Of a stretch of DNA of 64,000 bases, positions 8,157 through 16,886 are shown piece by piece. Under the pieces are notes generated by a model. It was not told the origin of the DNA, made no database searches, and saw only the letters and a program-made list of their open reading frames with translations. The translations under genes and the position numbers were made by a program. This DNA comes from Candidatus Homeothermus arabinoxylanisolvens (GTDB taxonomy: Bacteria; Bacteroidota; Bacteroidia; Bacteroidales; Muribaculaceae): positions 9,871 through 73,870 of the forward strand of contig LUJO01000047.1 in NCBI GenBank assembly GCA_001689405.1, in the 5' to 3' direction. Positions within the stretch are counted from its first letter, which is position 1. Each line of letters starts with the position of its first letter.

Positions 8157-10004
8157 ATGATAGAAAAAGCTAACGTAAAGTATCTTGACAAGGTTGTCAT
8201 CCGTTTTTCCGGCGACTCCGGCGACGGCATGCAGCTTGCAGGAAATATCTTTACCAATGTTTCGGCCGGTGTCGGCAATCAGGTGTCGACATTTCCCGAT
8301 TATCCGGCCGAGATACGTGCTCCGCAGGGATCGCTTAGCGGTGTGTCGGGATTTCAGGTCCATATAGGAGTAGGCGTACATACGCCCGGCGACAAGGCCG
8401 ATGTGCTCGTAGCCATGAATCCTGCGGCCCTGAAGCAGAACGTAAAGCATCTTAATGCGGGGGGAGTGGCTATAGTGGATATTGATTCATTTAAGCCGGC
8501 TGACCTGCAGAAAGCCTTGTTTAAGACCGATGACCCCTTCAAAGAACTCGGCCTTAACGCACAGGTGCTCGAAGTGCCGGTAACTTCGATGACAAAAGCC
8601 GCTCTTGCCGACTCGGGTCTTGACAACAAGTCGGTGATGAAATGCCGAAACATATTTGCTCTCGGCCTTGTATGCTGGCTTTTTGACCGTCCTCTTGAAG
8701 CCGCGTTGCACCATCTGAAAAACAAGTTTGCCCGCAAGCCCGCCATTTACGAAGCCAATGCCAAAGTGCTTCAGGCAGGTTATGACTACGGTGCCAATAT
8801 ACATGCATCGGTATCGACCTACCGCATCGAGTCCGAGAAAATACGTCCGGGATATTATACCGACATAAACGGTAATACGGCTACGGCGTGGGGACTTATC
8901 CTCGCTTCGGAAAAGTCGGGACGTCCTCTTTTCCTCGGAAGCTATCCTATAACACCGGCCACCGACATTCTGCATGAACTTGCCAAGCGCAAGGACCTCG
9001 GTGTAAAGGCCGTGCAGATGGAGGATGAGATAGCCGGAGTATGTTCGGCCATAGGCGCTTCGTTTGCCGGAAATCTTGCAGTGACCTCAACCTCCGGTCC
9101 CGGTCTTGCGCTTAAGAGCGAGGGCATAGGACTGGCTGTCATGGCCGAGTTGCCGCTCGTGGTCATAGACGTACAGCGCGGCGGTCCGTCGACAGGACTT
9201 CCTACCAAGACGGAGCAGACCGACCTTATGCAAGCTGTTTACGGACGCAACGGCGAGTCGCCCGTGGTTGTCGTGGCTCCCGCTTCGCCTACCGACTGCT
9301 TCACAATGGCTTTCGAGGCCTCTCGTATAGCTATTGAGCACATGACTCCCGTGATTCTGCTGTCCGATGCCTTTATCGGCAACGGTTCGTCGGCTTGGCG
9401 CGTGCCTGATGCCGACGAGTATCCGGCTATAAAACCCCATTATGTGCCCGATGAGCTTAAGGAGGCGTGGAAGCCTTATATGCGTGACCCCGAGACGCTT
9501 GTGCGTTACTGGGCCATTCCAGGCATGGAGGGCCTGATGCACCGTCTGGGCGGTCTTGAGAAGGACTATGACACGAGTGTCATATCCACCGATCCCGTCA
9601 ATCACGAGCATATGGTGCAGGTGCGCCGCGACAAGGTTGCCAACGTGGCTTATGACATACCCGAACTTGAAGTGTTGTGTGACAAAGACGCCGACACTCT
9701 GCTCATAGGATGGGGCGGCACCTACGGACACCTTTATACTGCCGCCGAGGAGCTTTGTGCCGCAGGCCGCAAAGTGGCTTTCGCCCACTTCCGTTACATC
9801 AACCCGCTGCCGCGAAATACGGGCGAGGTGCTGTCGCGCTACAAGACGGTGATATGCGCAGAGCTGAATACAGGACAGTTTGCCGACTATCTGCAGGGCC
9901 ATTTCGGCGGTCTTGAGGTGCACCGTATCAATAAGGTGCAGGGACAGCCGTTCCTTGTTAAAGAGGTAGTTGACGGAGTTATCAACATTATGGATAAACA
10001 ATAA
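8157..10004 (+). CDS. korA: 2-oxoacid:acceptor oxidoreductase alpha subunit (2-oxoglutarate ferredoxin oxidoreductase type)
   Basis: 615 residues from the ATG at 8157. I chose it because the upstream in-frame TTG (8115) sits inside the -7 promoter box. The N-terminal part is the gamma-like domain (FSGDSGDGMQLAG, YPAEIRAPQG), fused to the alpha/pyrimidine-binding domain (GSYPITPATDIL, QMEDEIAG, TSTSGPGLALKSEG, RGGPSTGLPTKTEQ). With KorB it forms an enzyme that oxidatively decarboxylates a 2-oxoacid with CoA and reduces ferredoxin, typical of anaerobic carbon metabolism. Its stop is 6 bp before korB. The 2-oxoglutarate assignment rests on fusion type and family resemblance. Confidence 0.9.
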   Translation: MIEKANVKYLDKVVIRFSGDSGDGMQLAGNIFTNVSAGVGNQVSTFPDYPAEIRAPQGSLSGVSGFQVHIGVGVHTPGDKADVLVAMNPAALKQNVKHLNAGGVAIVDIDSFKPADLQKALFKTDDPFKELGLNAQVLEVPVTSMTKAALADSGLDNKSVMKCRNIFALGLVCWLFDRPLEAALHHLKNKFARKPAIYEANAKVLQAGYDYGANIHASVSTYRIESEKIRPGYYTDINGNTATAWGLILASEKSGRPLFLGSYPITPATDILHELAKRKDLGVKAVQMEDEIAGVCSAIGASFAGNLAVTSTSGPGLALKSEGIGLAVMAELPLVVIDVQRGGPSTGLPTKTEQTDLMQAVYGRNGESPVVVVAPASPTDCFTMAFEASRIAIEHMTPVILLSDAFIGNGSSAWRVPDADEYPAIKPHYVPDELKEAWKPYMRDPETLVRYWAIPGMEGLMHRLGGLEKDYDTSVISTDPVNHEHMVQVRRDKVANVAYDIPELEVLCDKDADTLLIGWGGTYGHLYTAAEELCAAGRKVAFAHFRYINPLPRNTGEVLSRYKTVICAELNTGQFADYLQGHFGGLEVHRINKVQGQPFLVKEVVDGVINIMDKQ

Positions 10005-10010
10005 TCGACT

Positions 10011-11030
10011 ATGACTATGGAATGTACAAAATATGCTCCCTCCGATTATAAGAACGAGCAGTCGGTGCGCTGGTGTCCCGGATGTGGCGACCATGCCATA
10101 CTTAACGTGTTGCACAAGGCCATGGCCGAAGTCGGCGTGCCTCCTCATATGACTGCGGTCATATCGGGCATCGGGTGTAGCTCGCGTCTGCCTTATTATA
10201 TGAATACTTACGGCTTCCACACCATTCACGGTCGTGCTGCAGCCGTGGCTACCGGCTTCAAGGTGGCCAATCCGGCCATGACCGTATGGCAGGTGTCGGG
10301 CGACGGTGACGGTCTTGCCATAGGCGGCAATCACTTTATCCATGCCGTGCGACGCAATGTGGACATCAATCTGCTGCTGTTTAACAACAAGATATACGGC
10401 CTTACCAAGGGCCAGTATTCACCTACGAGCGATAGAGGTTTCGTGAGCAAATCGTCGCCTTACGGCACCACCGAGGATCCTTTTATCCCCGCAGAGCTCG
10501 TATTCGGCGCGCGCGGCAATTTCTTTGGCCGCTCTATTGATGTTGACCTTCCTGTAGCGCAGGAGGTGCTTGTGGCGGCAGCCCGTCATAAAGGAACTTC
10601 GGTGGTGGAGATGCTTCAGAATTGTGTCATATTTAACAATGGCATACACAACTACATCTCCGACCGCGAATTTCGTGCCGAGCGCACAATCCATCTGCGC
10701 CACGGTGAGAAGATGCTTTTCGGAAAAGACATGAATCGCGGACTCGTGCGCGACGGCTTTTTGCTTAAGGCTGTCGAGATAGGCAAGGACGGTTATACTA
10801 TCGATGACGTGCTGGTACACGACGCCCATACTCCGAGCAACTTCCTTCATCAGCAACTTGCCATGATGGACGGCTATTCGCTGCCGCTTGCAGTGGGAGT
10901 CATACGCGATGTCGAAAGCCCCGTGTACAACGAGGAGGTCGACCTGCAGATCGAGCAGGTACGCGCCAAAAAAGGCTTCGACTCCCTCCGCTCCATGATA
11001 CTTGCCGGCGAGCACTGGGAAGTAAAATAA
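10011..11030 (+). CDS. korB: 2-oxoacid:acceptor oxidoreductase beta subunit
   Basis: 339 residues. Thiamine diphosphate-binding subunit: RWCPGCGDHAILN near the N-terminus, GIGCSSRLPYY, and the ThDP motif GDGDGLAIGG ending with an NN pair. No extra ferredoxin domain is fused. It pairs with the gamma-alpha fusion just upstream. A second Met (codon 3) is an alternative start. A strong hairpin 20 bp after the stop ends the operon. Confidence 0.92.
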   Translation: MTMECTKYAPSDYKNEQSVRWCPGCGDHAILNVLHKAMAEVGVPPHMTAVISGIGCSSRLPYYMNTYGFHTIHGRAAAVATGFKVANPAMTVWQVSGDGDGLAIGGNHFIHAVRRNVDINLLLFNNKIYGLTKGQYSPTSDRGFVSKSSPYGTTEDPFIPAELVFGARGNFFGRSIDVDLPVAQEVLVAAARHKGTSVVEMLQNCVIFNNGIHNYISDREFRAERTIHLRHGEKMLFGKDMNRGLVRDGFLLKAVEIGKDGYTIDDVLVHDAHTPSNFLHQQLAMMDGYSLPLAVGVIRDVESPVYNEEVDLQIEQVRAKKGFDSLRSMILAGEHWEVK

Positions 11031-11050
11031 TCCCAGCCCGGATTGATAAT

Positions 11051-11092
11051 ACAACAGCGCCCGTATGTCGTTCGGCATACGGGCGCTGTTGT
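11051..11092 (+). terminator. Hairpin terminator after korB
   Basis: A perfect 17-bp stem (11051-11067 with 11076-11092) and an 8-base loop. It lacks a long T-run, so it may work as a strong RNA end/attenuating structure rather than a classical intrinsic terminator. Confidence 0.6.
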
Positions 11093-11181
11093 ACCTGCCT
11101 GTAGCTACACCTGCGGATTGCTCTGTAAACTCATGACACGGTTAGGTTGTTTTATAAAGAGTAACATTAAAACTTGATTTT

Positions 11182-12033
11182 ATGAAGACAATACGACCCG
11201 TGCTCGCTTTTGCGGCTGTAACCACACTTTTATTATCTTCGTGCGTTACCAAGAAAAAATATGCCACATTGCTTGACGATTATAATTCGACCCGTGTGGA
11301 ACTGGCCGAGGCCAAGGCCTATAATAAGAGTCTTGACGCCATGCTTGAAGAGGCCAAGGCAAACAATGCCCAGCTGAAAGAGAACCTTGCGGCTCTTCAG
11401 GGCTCTCTGAACCAGAGTATAGCCCAGAACTCACAGGGCAATGTAAATATATCCAAGCTTGTCGATGAGATTAATGCGTCTAACAAGTATATAAAGGAGC
11501 TTATCGCGGCAAAGGACAGGTCTGACTCGCTCAACATGGTACTTACCAACAATCTTACTCGTTCGCTTAGCCGTGATGAGCTGAAGGATGTCGATGTCAA
11601 GGTGCTGAAAGGGGTGGTGTACATATCGCTTGCCGACAATATGCTCTTCAAGACGGGATCATACGATATATCGGACCGCGCTATGGCCACTCTGTCAAAA
11701 ATAGCCAAGATTATAAAGGACTATAAGGACTATGACGTTATGGTGGAGGGCAATACCGACAATGTGCCTATTTCGCGCACCAATATACGAAACAACTGGG
11801 ACTTGTCGGCCTTGCGTGCTTCATCGGTAGTACAGGTGCTTCAAAACCGCTTCGGGGTCGATCCGTCGCGTCTGTCAGCTGCCGGACGTGGCGAGTACAG
11901 GCCTATCGCCGACAACTCTACCGATAGCGGGCGTCAGCGCAACCGCCGCACCGAAATCATCATTACTCCTAATCTCGACCAGTTTATGGACCTGATTGAA
12001 AAGGCTCCCGATGACACTACGAAAGACATGTGA
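11182..12033 (+). CDS. OmpA-family peptidoglycan-binding lipoprotein
   Basis: 283 residues. The N-terminus is a lipoprotein signal with lipobox LLSSC; the mature protein starts at about Cys21. Residues about 25-120 are heptad-like and Asn/Ala/Glu-rich, predicting coiled coil. The C-terminal OmpA domain (about 140-270) contains MVEGNTDNVP, LSALRASSVV and the Arg-rich GRQRNRRTEI segment used to bind diaminopimelate in peptidoglycan. It probably tethers the outer membrane to the cell wall. It is a single gene, bounded by hairpins on both sides. Confidence 0.88.
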   Translation: MKTIRPVLAFAAVTTLLLSSCVTKKKYATLLDDYNSTRVELAEAKAYNKSLDAMLEEAKANNAQLKENLAALQGSLNQSIAQNSQGNVNISKLVDEINASNKYIKELIAAKDRSDSLNMVLTNNLTRSLSRDELKDVDVKVLKGVVYISLADNMLFKTGSYDISDRAMATLSKIAKIIKDYKDYDVMVEGNTDNVPISRTNIRNNWDLSALRASSVVQVLQNRFGVDPSRLSAAGRGEYRPIADNSTDSGRQRNRRTEIIITPNLDQFMDLIEKAPDDTTKDM

Positions 12034-12046
12034 CGAAAATCACCCG

Positions 12047-12081
12047 GAATAACCGCTTATAATGGCGGTTATTCTTTTTTT
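12047..12081 (+). terminator. Intrinsic terminator of the OmpA-like gene
   Basis: A 10-bp stem (12047-12056 with 12065-12074) and a run of seven T (12075-12081). It overlaps the last codons of the convergent glycosyltransferase gene. Confidence 0.8.
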
Positions 12082-13787
12082 ATAAACTTGAGCAGCAGTA
12101 TGGGCTGTCTTATGTCGGCGCTGCGCTTCTTGAAGTGCTTTATCAGATAGAAGTCGTAAGTGCCGGCCTGTTCGGGCAGAAACTTGCGTGCATCCTCGAC
12201 TCCTACAAGCAGATAGCCTGATTTAGCGTCGCCCGACATACTGAATGGCTTTATACGGTCATTTGTATAGTAGTTGGCACTATAGAAGTGCAGCATCGGC
12301 ATCTCGACGTGTGCGTATATATTGCCCCGGGGCTGGATACGGTTGACAGTCGTGGCTATTATGCGGTCGCTTTTTGCATTCAGTATGCCCGGTTGATATG
12401 CGCCTGCAAAGGCCCAGTAAAATGTTATGGTCACCGCCAGAGTCATAATAAAAGCGGTCTTCGGCGATGCCTTGCGCAGTTTCCACAATGTTATGACCGC
12501 AAGTATGGCCGACACTTCGATCAGAAGCCATTTTATTATGCTTATGTGCCCTTCGAGTCCTGTGATCATGACCGCGTTGTCAAGAGCGTGACGGCCCGAC
12601 AGCAGAGAGTATGGAAACCATCCGCATTGTATTATGACAAACGCGGCAAACGCAAGTGCCACTACGGATGCAAGGACTGCTCCGTATATTTTTATAGAAC
12701 GGTGTCCGCGTCTTATGAGCCATGCTATGTAGTCGGCGACAAATACGGCGATGAAAGGATAGATAGGCAGCAGGTATACACTGCGTTTGCTTTTAGGAAT
12801 ACAGTAAAATACAAATATCAGAAGTATGGTGACGAGAGCGAACATGCGGGGGGCATCCATTGATTTGAAGCTCGTCCACCATTTTTTTATCGGCGAGGCT
12901 GACTTGATGGCGTTTATACGGCGCATCGGTATGATCGACAGCAGTAGCAGCAGCGTGTAGGGCAGATAGCCTGACAGCAAAGTGATGAAGTTGTAGTACA
13001 GCGGCTTTACATGTGAGGCGTAGCTCATGGTTCCCGTCATGCGCTCTATGTTTTCTTCGTGCACAAGGTCGATGAACTCGGAGCTTTCCTGTAGATAAGC
13101 GGCGTAATACCATAGCAAGGGAATAAGCAACGGTACAAGTACGGGTAATATGAGTTTTGCGACGACACGCAGGAAGCGCTCGCCTCGAAGAAGCATGAAC
13201 GTGAATATCACGGCTATCGGGAGCACTATCGCCACCGGCCCTTTTGTAAGCACACCGCCGCTCATCATGAGTATGGCAAGCCACGGCAGTCCCTTAAGTC
13301 CGCGTTCCCAATATGTATATAGCGAGAACAATGCCCCGGTTATGAAGAAGGTCAGCAGCATGTCGACACGGCATGCCATGCCTGCCCTGTATGCTTCAAA
13401 GGCGGTCAGTGTTATAATACCGGCGGCGAAGGCGTGGGTCCACGATATGCGCCGCTTGAAGAAGCCGTAGCACCAGAGTATCATGCCTATGAGCGCAAGG
13501 GCCGACGGAAGTCGCGACAGATATTCGGTCACATGGCCGTGTATGAGTGAGAGTATGGCTATGCACCATGCCATGAACGGCGGCTTGTAAGGTATTTCGT
13601 CACCATTGCTTTCCGGCAATATCCAGTCGCCGCTGTTAAGCATCGATACCGCTACTATAGCCTCGCGAGGTTCTCCTTTGGAATAAAACAAGGCTTCGCC
13701 GAGAAACGGCAGCAATGTCACCGCCGCTATAGCGGCAAGCACGAAATATGAATTTCGCGGTGTAAGACGAAACGAGATTGACTTCAT
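12069..13787 (-). CDS. Membrane glycosyltransferase, GT39/ArnT-like
   Basis: 572 residues from the ATG at 13787. Longer in-frame starts would run through a -7 promoter box at 13824-13831, so they are rejected. A very hydrophobic protein with about 12 membrane segments. The first periplasmic loop has FYSKGEPREAIVA, the Glu-containing feature of PMT/ArnT enzymes, followed by PYKPPFMAWC. The family transfers sugars from polyprenyl-phosphate donors to lipid or protein acceptors at the periplasmic face. A polyprenol-phosphate sugar synthase is encoded at 5.96 kb, but a functional link is inference. Confidence 0.82.
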   Translation of the reverse strand: MKSISFRLTPRNSYFVLAAIAAVTLLPFLGEALFYSKGEPREAIVAVSMLNSGDWILPESNGDEIPYKPPFMAWCIAILSLIHGHVTEYLSRLPSALALIGMILWCYGFFKRRISWTHAFAAGIITLTAFEAYRAGMACRVDMLLTFFITGALFSLYTYWERGLKGLPWLAILMMSGGVLTKGPVAIVLPIAVIFTFMLLRGERFLRVVAKLILPVLVPLLIPLLWYYAAYLQESSEFIDLVHEENIERMTGTMSYASHVKPLYYNFITLLSGYLPYTLLLLLSIIPMRRINAIKSASPIKKWWTSFKSMDAPRMFALVTILLIFVFYCIPKSKRSVYLLPIYPFIAVFVADYIAWLIRRGHRSIKIYGAVLASVVALAFAAFVIIQCGWFPYSLLSGRHALDNAVMITGLEGHISIIKWLLIEVSAILAVITLWKLRKASPKTAFIMTLAVTITFYWAFAGAYQPGILNAKSDRIIATTVNRIQPRGNIYAHVEMPMLHFYSANYYTNDRIKPFSMSGDAKSGYLLVGVEDARKFLPEQAGTYDFYLIKHFKKRSADIRQPILLLKFIKKE

Positions 13788-13823
13788 GAAGGGTTTTATT
13801 AGTCTAAATATCCTTATTTTTTG

Positions 13824-13831
13824 CAAAAATA
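13824..13831 (-). promoter_or_regulatory. Promoter -7 element for the GT39-like gene
   Basis: Reads TATTTTTG on the minus strand (TAnnTTTG), 36 bp before the ATG at 13787. No clear TTG at -33. Confidence 0.5.
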
Positions 13832-13870
13832 GGAAATATTTTGTGGGTAAACCATAGAAACGAAAATAAT

Positions 13871-13901
13871 TTGTTTCGTAAACGCCTAATTTGTAAATTT
13901 G
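13871..13901 (+). promoter_or_regulatory. Promoter of fumarase
   Basis: TTG (13871-13873), 20-bp gap, TAAATTTG (13894-13901), 40 bp before the fumarase ATG. Divergent from the GT39 promoter in a 154-bp intergenic space. Confidence 0.75.
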
Positions 13902-13941
13902 CATCAATTGTAATAACATACTTAAACGACAAAATTTAGAT

Positions 13942-15591
13942 ATGGCACAGAAACCGTTTGTATATCAGGAACCGTTCCCCATGTCGCATGAAACGACAGA
14001 GTACTATCATCTGACCTCCGACTATGTCAGGACTGAAACGTTTGACGGTCACGAAATGCTTGTCGTAGAGCCCGAGGCTTTGCGAGTGCTTGCACGTCAG
14101 GCTACTCACGACAATGCATTCATGTTGCGTCGTGAGCATAATGCTATGGTGGCCAAAATACTCAGTGATCCTGAAGCGAGTGAAAACGACAAGTTCGTGG
14201 CTTTGACAATGCTGCGCAATGCCGAAATCGCCGCAAAAGGACAATTGCCTTTCTGTCAGGATACCGGTACGGCTATCGTGATAGGTAAGAAGGGCCAGAA
14301 CGTGTATACCGGCGGTGGTGACGAGGAGCAGCTGTCGCACGGAGTATATGATACATATACAGGCTGCAACCTGCGCTATTCGCAGAATGCGCCTCTCAAT
14401 ATGTACGACGAGGTCAACACGGGCTGTAACCTTCCCGCGCAGATTGACCTCTATGCCGTGGACGGTGACGAGTATAAATTCCTCTTTGTAGCCAAGGGCG
14501 GCGGTTCGGCCAACAAGACATATCTTTATCAGGAGACCAAGGCCCTGCTCAATCCCGAGAAGCTGGTGCCTTTCTTGGTCGAGAAGATGAAGTCGCTCGG
14601 TACGGCGGCTTGTCCTCCTTATCATATAGCGTTTGTCATCGGAGGCACTTCGGCCGAGATGAACCTTGCCACTGTAAAGAAGGCTTCTGTCAAATATTAT
14701 GACAACCTGCCTACAACCGGCAATGAATACGGCCGCGCATTCCGTGACGTGGAACTTGAACAGACTCTTCTTAAAGAAGCGCAGAAGATTGGGCTCGGCG
14801 CTCAGTTCGGCGGTAAGTATTTTGCCCACGACATACGTGTCATCCGACTCCCGCGTCATGGCGCCTCTTGCCCTGTCGGTCTCGGAGTGAGCTGCTCTGC
14901 TGACCGCAATGTAAAGGCCAAAATCAACAAGGAGGGTCTTTGGATTGAGAAACTCGATACCAATCCCGGCGAACTTATACCCGATGCGCTCCGCAATAAA
15001 GGTGAAGGCGATGTGGTGAAGATCGATCTCAACCGCCCCATGCCTGAGATACTTGCCGAGCTTACAAAATATCCTGTATCGACACGCCTGTCGCTCAACG
15101 GCACTATCATTGTGGGCCGTGATATTGCTCATGCAAAGATTAAGGAGCGTCTTGACCGCGGTGAGCAGATGCCTGACTATCTGAAAGATCATCCTATATA
15201 CTATGCAGGTCCGGCGAAGACTCCCGCAGGCATGCCTTCAGGCTCTTTCGGACCTACTACCGCAGGCCGTATGGATTCTTATGTCGATCAGTTCCAAGCT
15301 GCCGGCGGCTCGATGGTCATGATTGCCAAAGGCAACCGCAGCAAGCAGGTGACCGACGCATGTCACAAGCACGGAGGCTTCTATCTCGGCAGTATAGGCG
15401 GACCCGCCGCTATCCTTGCTCATGACAGCATAAAGAAAGTGGAATGTCTTGAGTATCCCGAACTCGGCATGGAGGCTATCTGGAAGATTGAGGTTGAGAA
15501 CTTCCCCGCTTTCATTCTCGTCGATGACAAGGGCAACGACTTCTTTACCGAGATAGCACAGCGTTGTCAGGGTTGCCCCGTAGCAAAATAA
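13942..15591 (+). CDS. fumA: Fumarate hydratase, class I (iron-sulfur dependent)
   Basis: 549 residues, matching the single-chain class I fumarase of E. coli FumA/FumB type. The N-terminal domain has PFCQDTGTA and GCNLPAQID, and a third Cys lies in GASCPVGLG; these Cys residues fit the [4Fe-4S] ligand set. The C-terminal domain contains the swivelling beta-subunit region (GPTTAGRMDSY, KGNRSKQV). It interconverts fumarate and malate in the cytosol, here as part of the fumarate/succinate branch used by anaerobic Bacteroidota. Single gene with its own promoter and terminator. Confidence 0.93.
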   Translation: MAQKPFVYQEPFPMSHETTEYYHLTSDYVRTETFDGHEMLVVEPEALRVLARQATHDNAFMLRREHNAMVAKILSDPEASENDKFVALTMLRNAEIAAKGQLPFCQDTGTAIVIGKKGQNVYTGGGDEEQLSHGVYDTYTGCNLRYSQNAPLNMYDEVNTGCNLPAQIDLYAVDGDEYKFLFVAKGGGSANKTYLYQETKALLNPEKLVPFLVEKMKSLGTAACPPYHIAFVIGGTSAEMNLATVKKASVKYYDNLPTTGNEYGRAFRDVELEQTLLKEAQKIGLGAQFGGKYFAHDIRVIRLPRHGASCPVGLGVSCSADRNVKAKINKEGLWIEKLDTNPGELIPDALRNKGEGDVVKIDLNRPMPEILAELTKYPVSTRLSLNGTIIVGRDIAHAKIKERLDRGEQMPDYLKDHPIYYAGPAKTPAGMPSGSFGPTTAGRMDSYVDQFQAAGGSMVMIAKGNRSKQVTDACHKHGGFYLGSIGGPAAILAHDSIKKVECLEYPELGMEAIWKIEVENFPAFILVDDKGNDFFTEIAQRCQGCPVAK

Positions 15592-15624
15592 GCGCGAGCA
15601 AAGCCATTAACAAAACCCCATATT

Positions 15625-15665
15625 CAGCAAGCATGACACCACGGGTGTCGTGCTTGCTGTTTTTT
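15625..15665 (+). terminator. Intrinsic terminator of fumarase
   Basis: A 16-bp stem with one G-U pair (15625-15640 with 15644-15659), followed by a T-run. Confidence 0.85.
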
Positions 15666-15733
15666 ATGATGCATATCAAATACAACCCAATCTGCCATGA
15701 GCAAAATTTGGGTTAAACGATTAAAATACAGCA

Positions 15734-15913
15734 GATTGGTAGGGGCGTCGGTACCACGGCGCCCGCGAATCCGGACGGTCATACAAGAGGCCATGCGGGA
15801 TGCATCCGGCCGGCCATACAAGTCGTGTGGTTGAGGATAACCATGCGGCATGGCGGTTGTAAAAGGCCTTCGGGTTGCAGCCGGACGCCGTGGTATTGGC
15901 GTCTTTACCAATC
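15734..15913. repeat. MITE/REP-like element with imperfect terminal inverted repeats
   Basis: The outer 33 bases (15734-15766) and the reverse complement of 15881-15913 match at 25 of 33 positions, including identical 8-base outer ends (GATTGGTA) and an identical TACCACGGCG core. The 114-bp interior has further short GC-rich dyads and no coding content. One arm recurs near 48.1 kb. The small size, inverted ends and intergenic position resemble a non-autonomous MITE or a paired REP element; no transposase is in view. Confidence 0.55.
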
Positions 15914-15959
15914 TTATCGCCGTTTAAACCGTATTTTTACATTGAACCATTCGGTCTGC

Positions 15960-16050
15960 GAGCCTGTAAAGGCTCATGCCATTCGTTAGCCGGGTACGAA
16001 GTGCCCGGACCGAGTAACAGCCATAGCCATGTTCGAGTCTGTAAGGACTC
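15960..16050. repeat. Pair of related small hairpins
   Basis: GAGCC-N6-GGCTC (15960-15975) and GAGTC-N6-GACTC (16035-16050) share the loop TGTAA(A/G) and similar following bases. A third hairpin, CCGGGTAC-N3-GTGCCCGG with one wobble pair (15990-16008), lies between them. No function is assigned. Confidence 0.45.
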
Positions 16051-16121
16051 GTGCTTATTGCTGTCGGCAGGAGCCTTTGCAGACTCTCGCTATATTTTTG
16101 AAAAGATATATTGTAAAACGC

Positions 16122-16152
16122 TTGGTTTATAAAATAAACTTGTTTATATTTG
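16122..16152 (+). promoter_or_regulatory. Promoter of the membrane protein/winged-helix operon with internal palindrome
   Basis: TTG (16122-16124), 20-bp gap, TATATTTG (16145-16152). The palindrome GTTTAT-AAA-ATAAAC occupies 16125-16139, exactly between the two promoter boxes, a position expected for a repressor operator. Confidence 0.75.
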
Positions 16153-16212
16153 CCGTGTCGAATATTTAGCGGGCTGCATCGCGCGGGTATGCCCATTATT
16201 TTTTCGACATGT

Positions 16213-16229
16213 GGTTTATATTATAAACC
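16213..16229. promoter_or_regulatory. Second palindrome, candidate operator
   Basis: A 17-bp perfect palindrome centred on one T, containing GTTTATA-T-TATAAAC. It is the core of a degenerate second copy of the promoter segment: 16212-16243 resembles 16123-16154 at about 25 of 32 positions, but its -7 box has decayed. It lies 24 bp before the gene at 16254. Confidence 0.55.
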
Positions 16230-16253
16230 TGTTCATATTTAAAATAAAACTTT

Positions 16254-16886
16254 ATGGAAGAGAAAATTATTAATGAAAAGGAGAGCATCGAGCTTATAGC
16301 GCGTATGATTTCCGACACCAAAAGCCGTCTTGAGGTAGGTGACGGCAACATCCTGCTCTACTGGGGACTGCTCACGGTGGCAGTGGCTACGATAGTATGG
16401 TGTGCGGTGACAATTACAGGCAATGCGGCCTACAATGGCCTATGGGGACTGTTGGCGTTTGGCTGGCTGTTTAATTACAGGCTGACTAAAGAAAAGAAGA
16501 GTCGGGGTTATCGTTCTTACACTGACAAAATGTGCAGCGTAATATGGACTACGGTAGGAGTGCTCGGCTTGTGCGGGGTCGTGATGTGTGTTGTATTCCA
16601 ATATGCTACAGGCTATTCGTCATGGTTCGCGATGTTTCTTTATGCGCTTATTATTGTCGGTTCAGGTGTGGTAGGGTCAGGAGCTGCTCTGAAGATAAAG
16701 AGTATGGTCTATGGCGGTGCGTTCAGCATACTTTACGGTATGGTCATAATGTGCTGTATACTCACCGGAGTAGCCCTTGACTTTATCTGGATGATGCCCG
16801 GCTTCATACTTTGCTTCGCGCTTATGATGATTGTTCCCGGTATTGAGATGAGGCGACTTGCCCGTAAAGGCCATGAAAGAGCTTGA
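16254..16886 (+). CDS. Multi-pass membrane protein of unknown function
   Basis: 210 residues. The first 30 residues are charged and cytosolic-looking (EEKIINEKESIELIARM), then about six hydrophobic segments (roughly 38-55, 62-76, 98-118, 124-146, 152-172, 175-198). I do not recognise a named family. It overlaps the start of a winged-helix regulator gene. Such regulator/small membrane protein pairs are common in Bacteroidota, and the regulator probably controls both genes through the palindromes upstream. No enzymatic motif is seen. Confidence 0.7.
   Translation: MEEKIINEKESIELIARMISDTKSRLEVGDGNILLYWGLLTVAVATIVWCAVTITGNAAYNGLWGLLAFGWLFNYRLTKEKKSRGYRSYTDKMCSVIWTTVGVLGLCGVVMCVVFQYATGYSSWFAMFLYALIIVGSGVVGSGAALKIKSMVYGGAFSILYGMVIMCCILTGVALDFIWMMPGFILCFALMMIVPGIEMRRLARKGHERA

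Larger units (their letters stand above)
15592..16253. other. 662-bp non-coding region with terminator, MITE-like element, hairpins and promoter
   Basis: No credible gene is seen on either strand; short open frames here cross inverted repeats and have no recognisable protein. In order it holds the fumarase terminator (15625-15665), a 180-bp element with inverted ends (15734-15913), three small hairpins (15960-15975, 15990-16008, 16035-16050), a full promoter (16122-16152) and two related palindromes (16125-16139, 16213-16229). Confidence 0.7.

Noticed and set aside
13936..15192. Minus-strand frame of 418 codons opposite fumarase
   Set aside because: Antisense shadow of the fumarase gene with no protein motif.
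15875..16132. 85-codon plus-strand frame after fumarase
   Set aside because: Begins inside the inverted-repeat element and runs through several hairpins; no recognisable protein.
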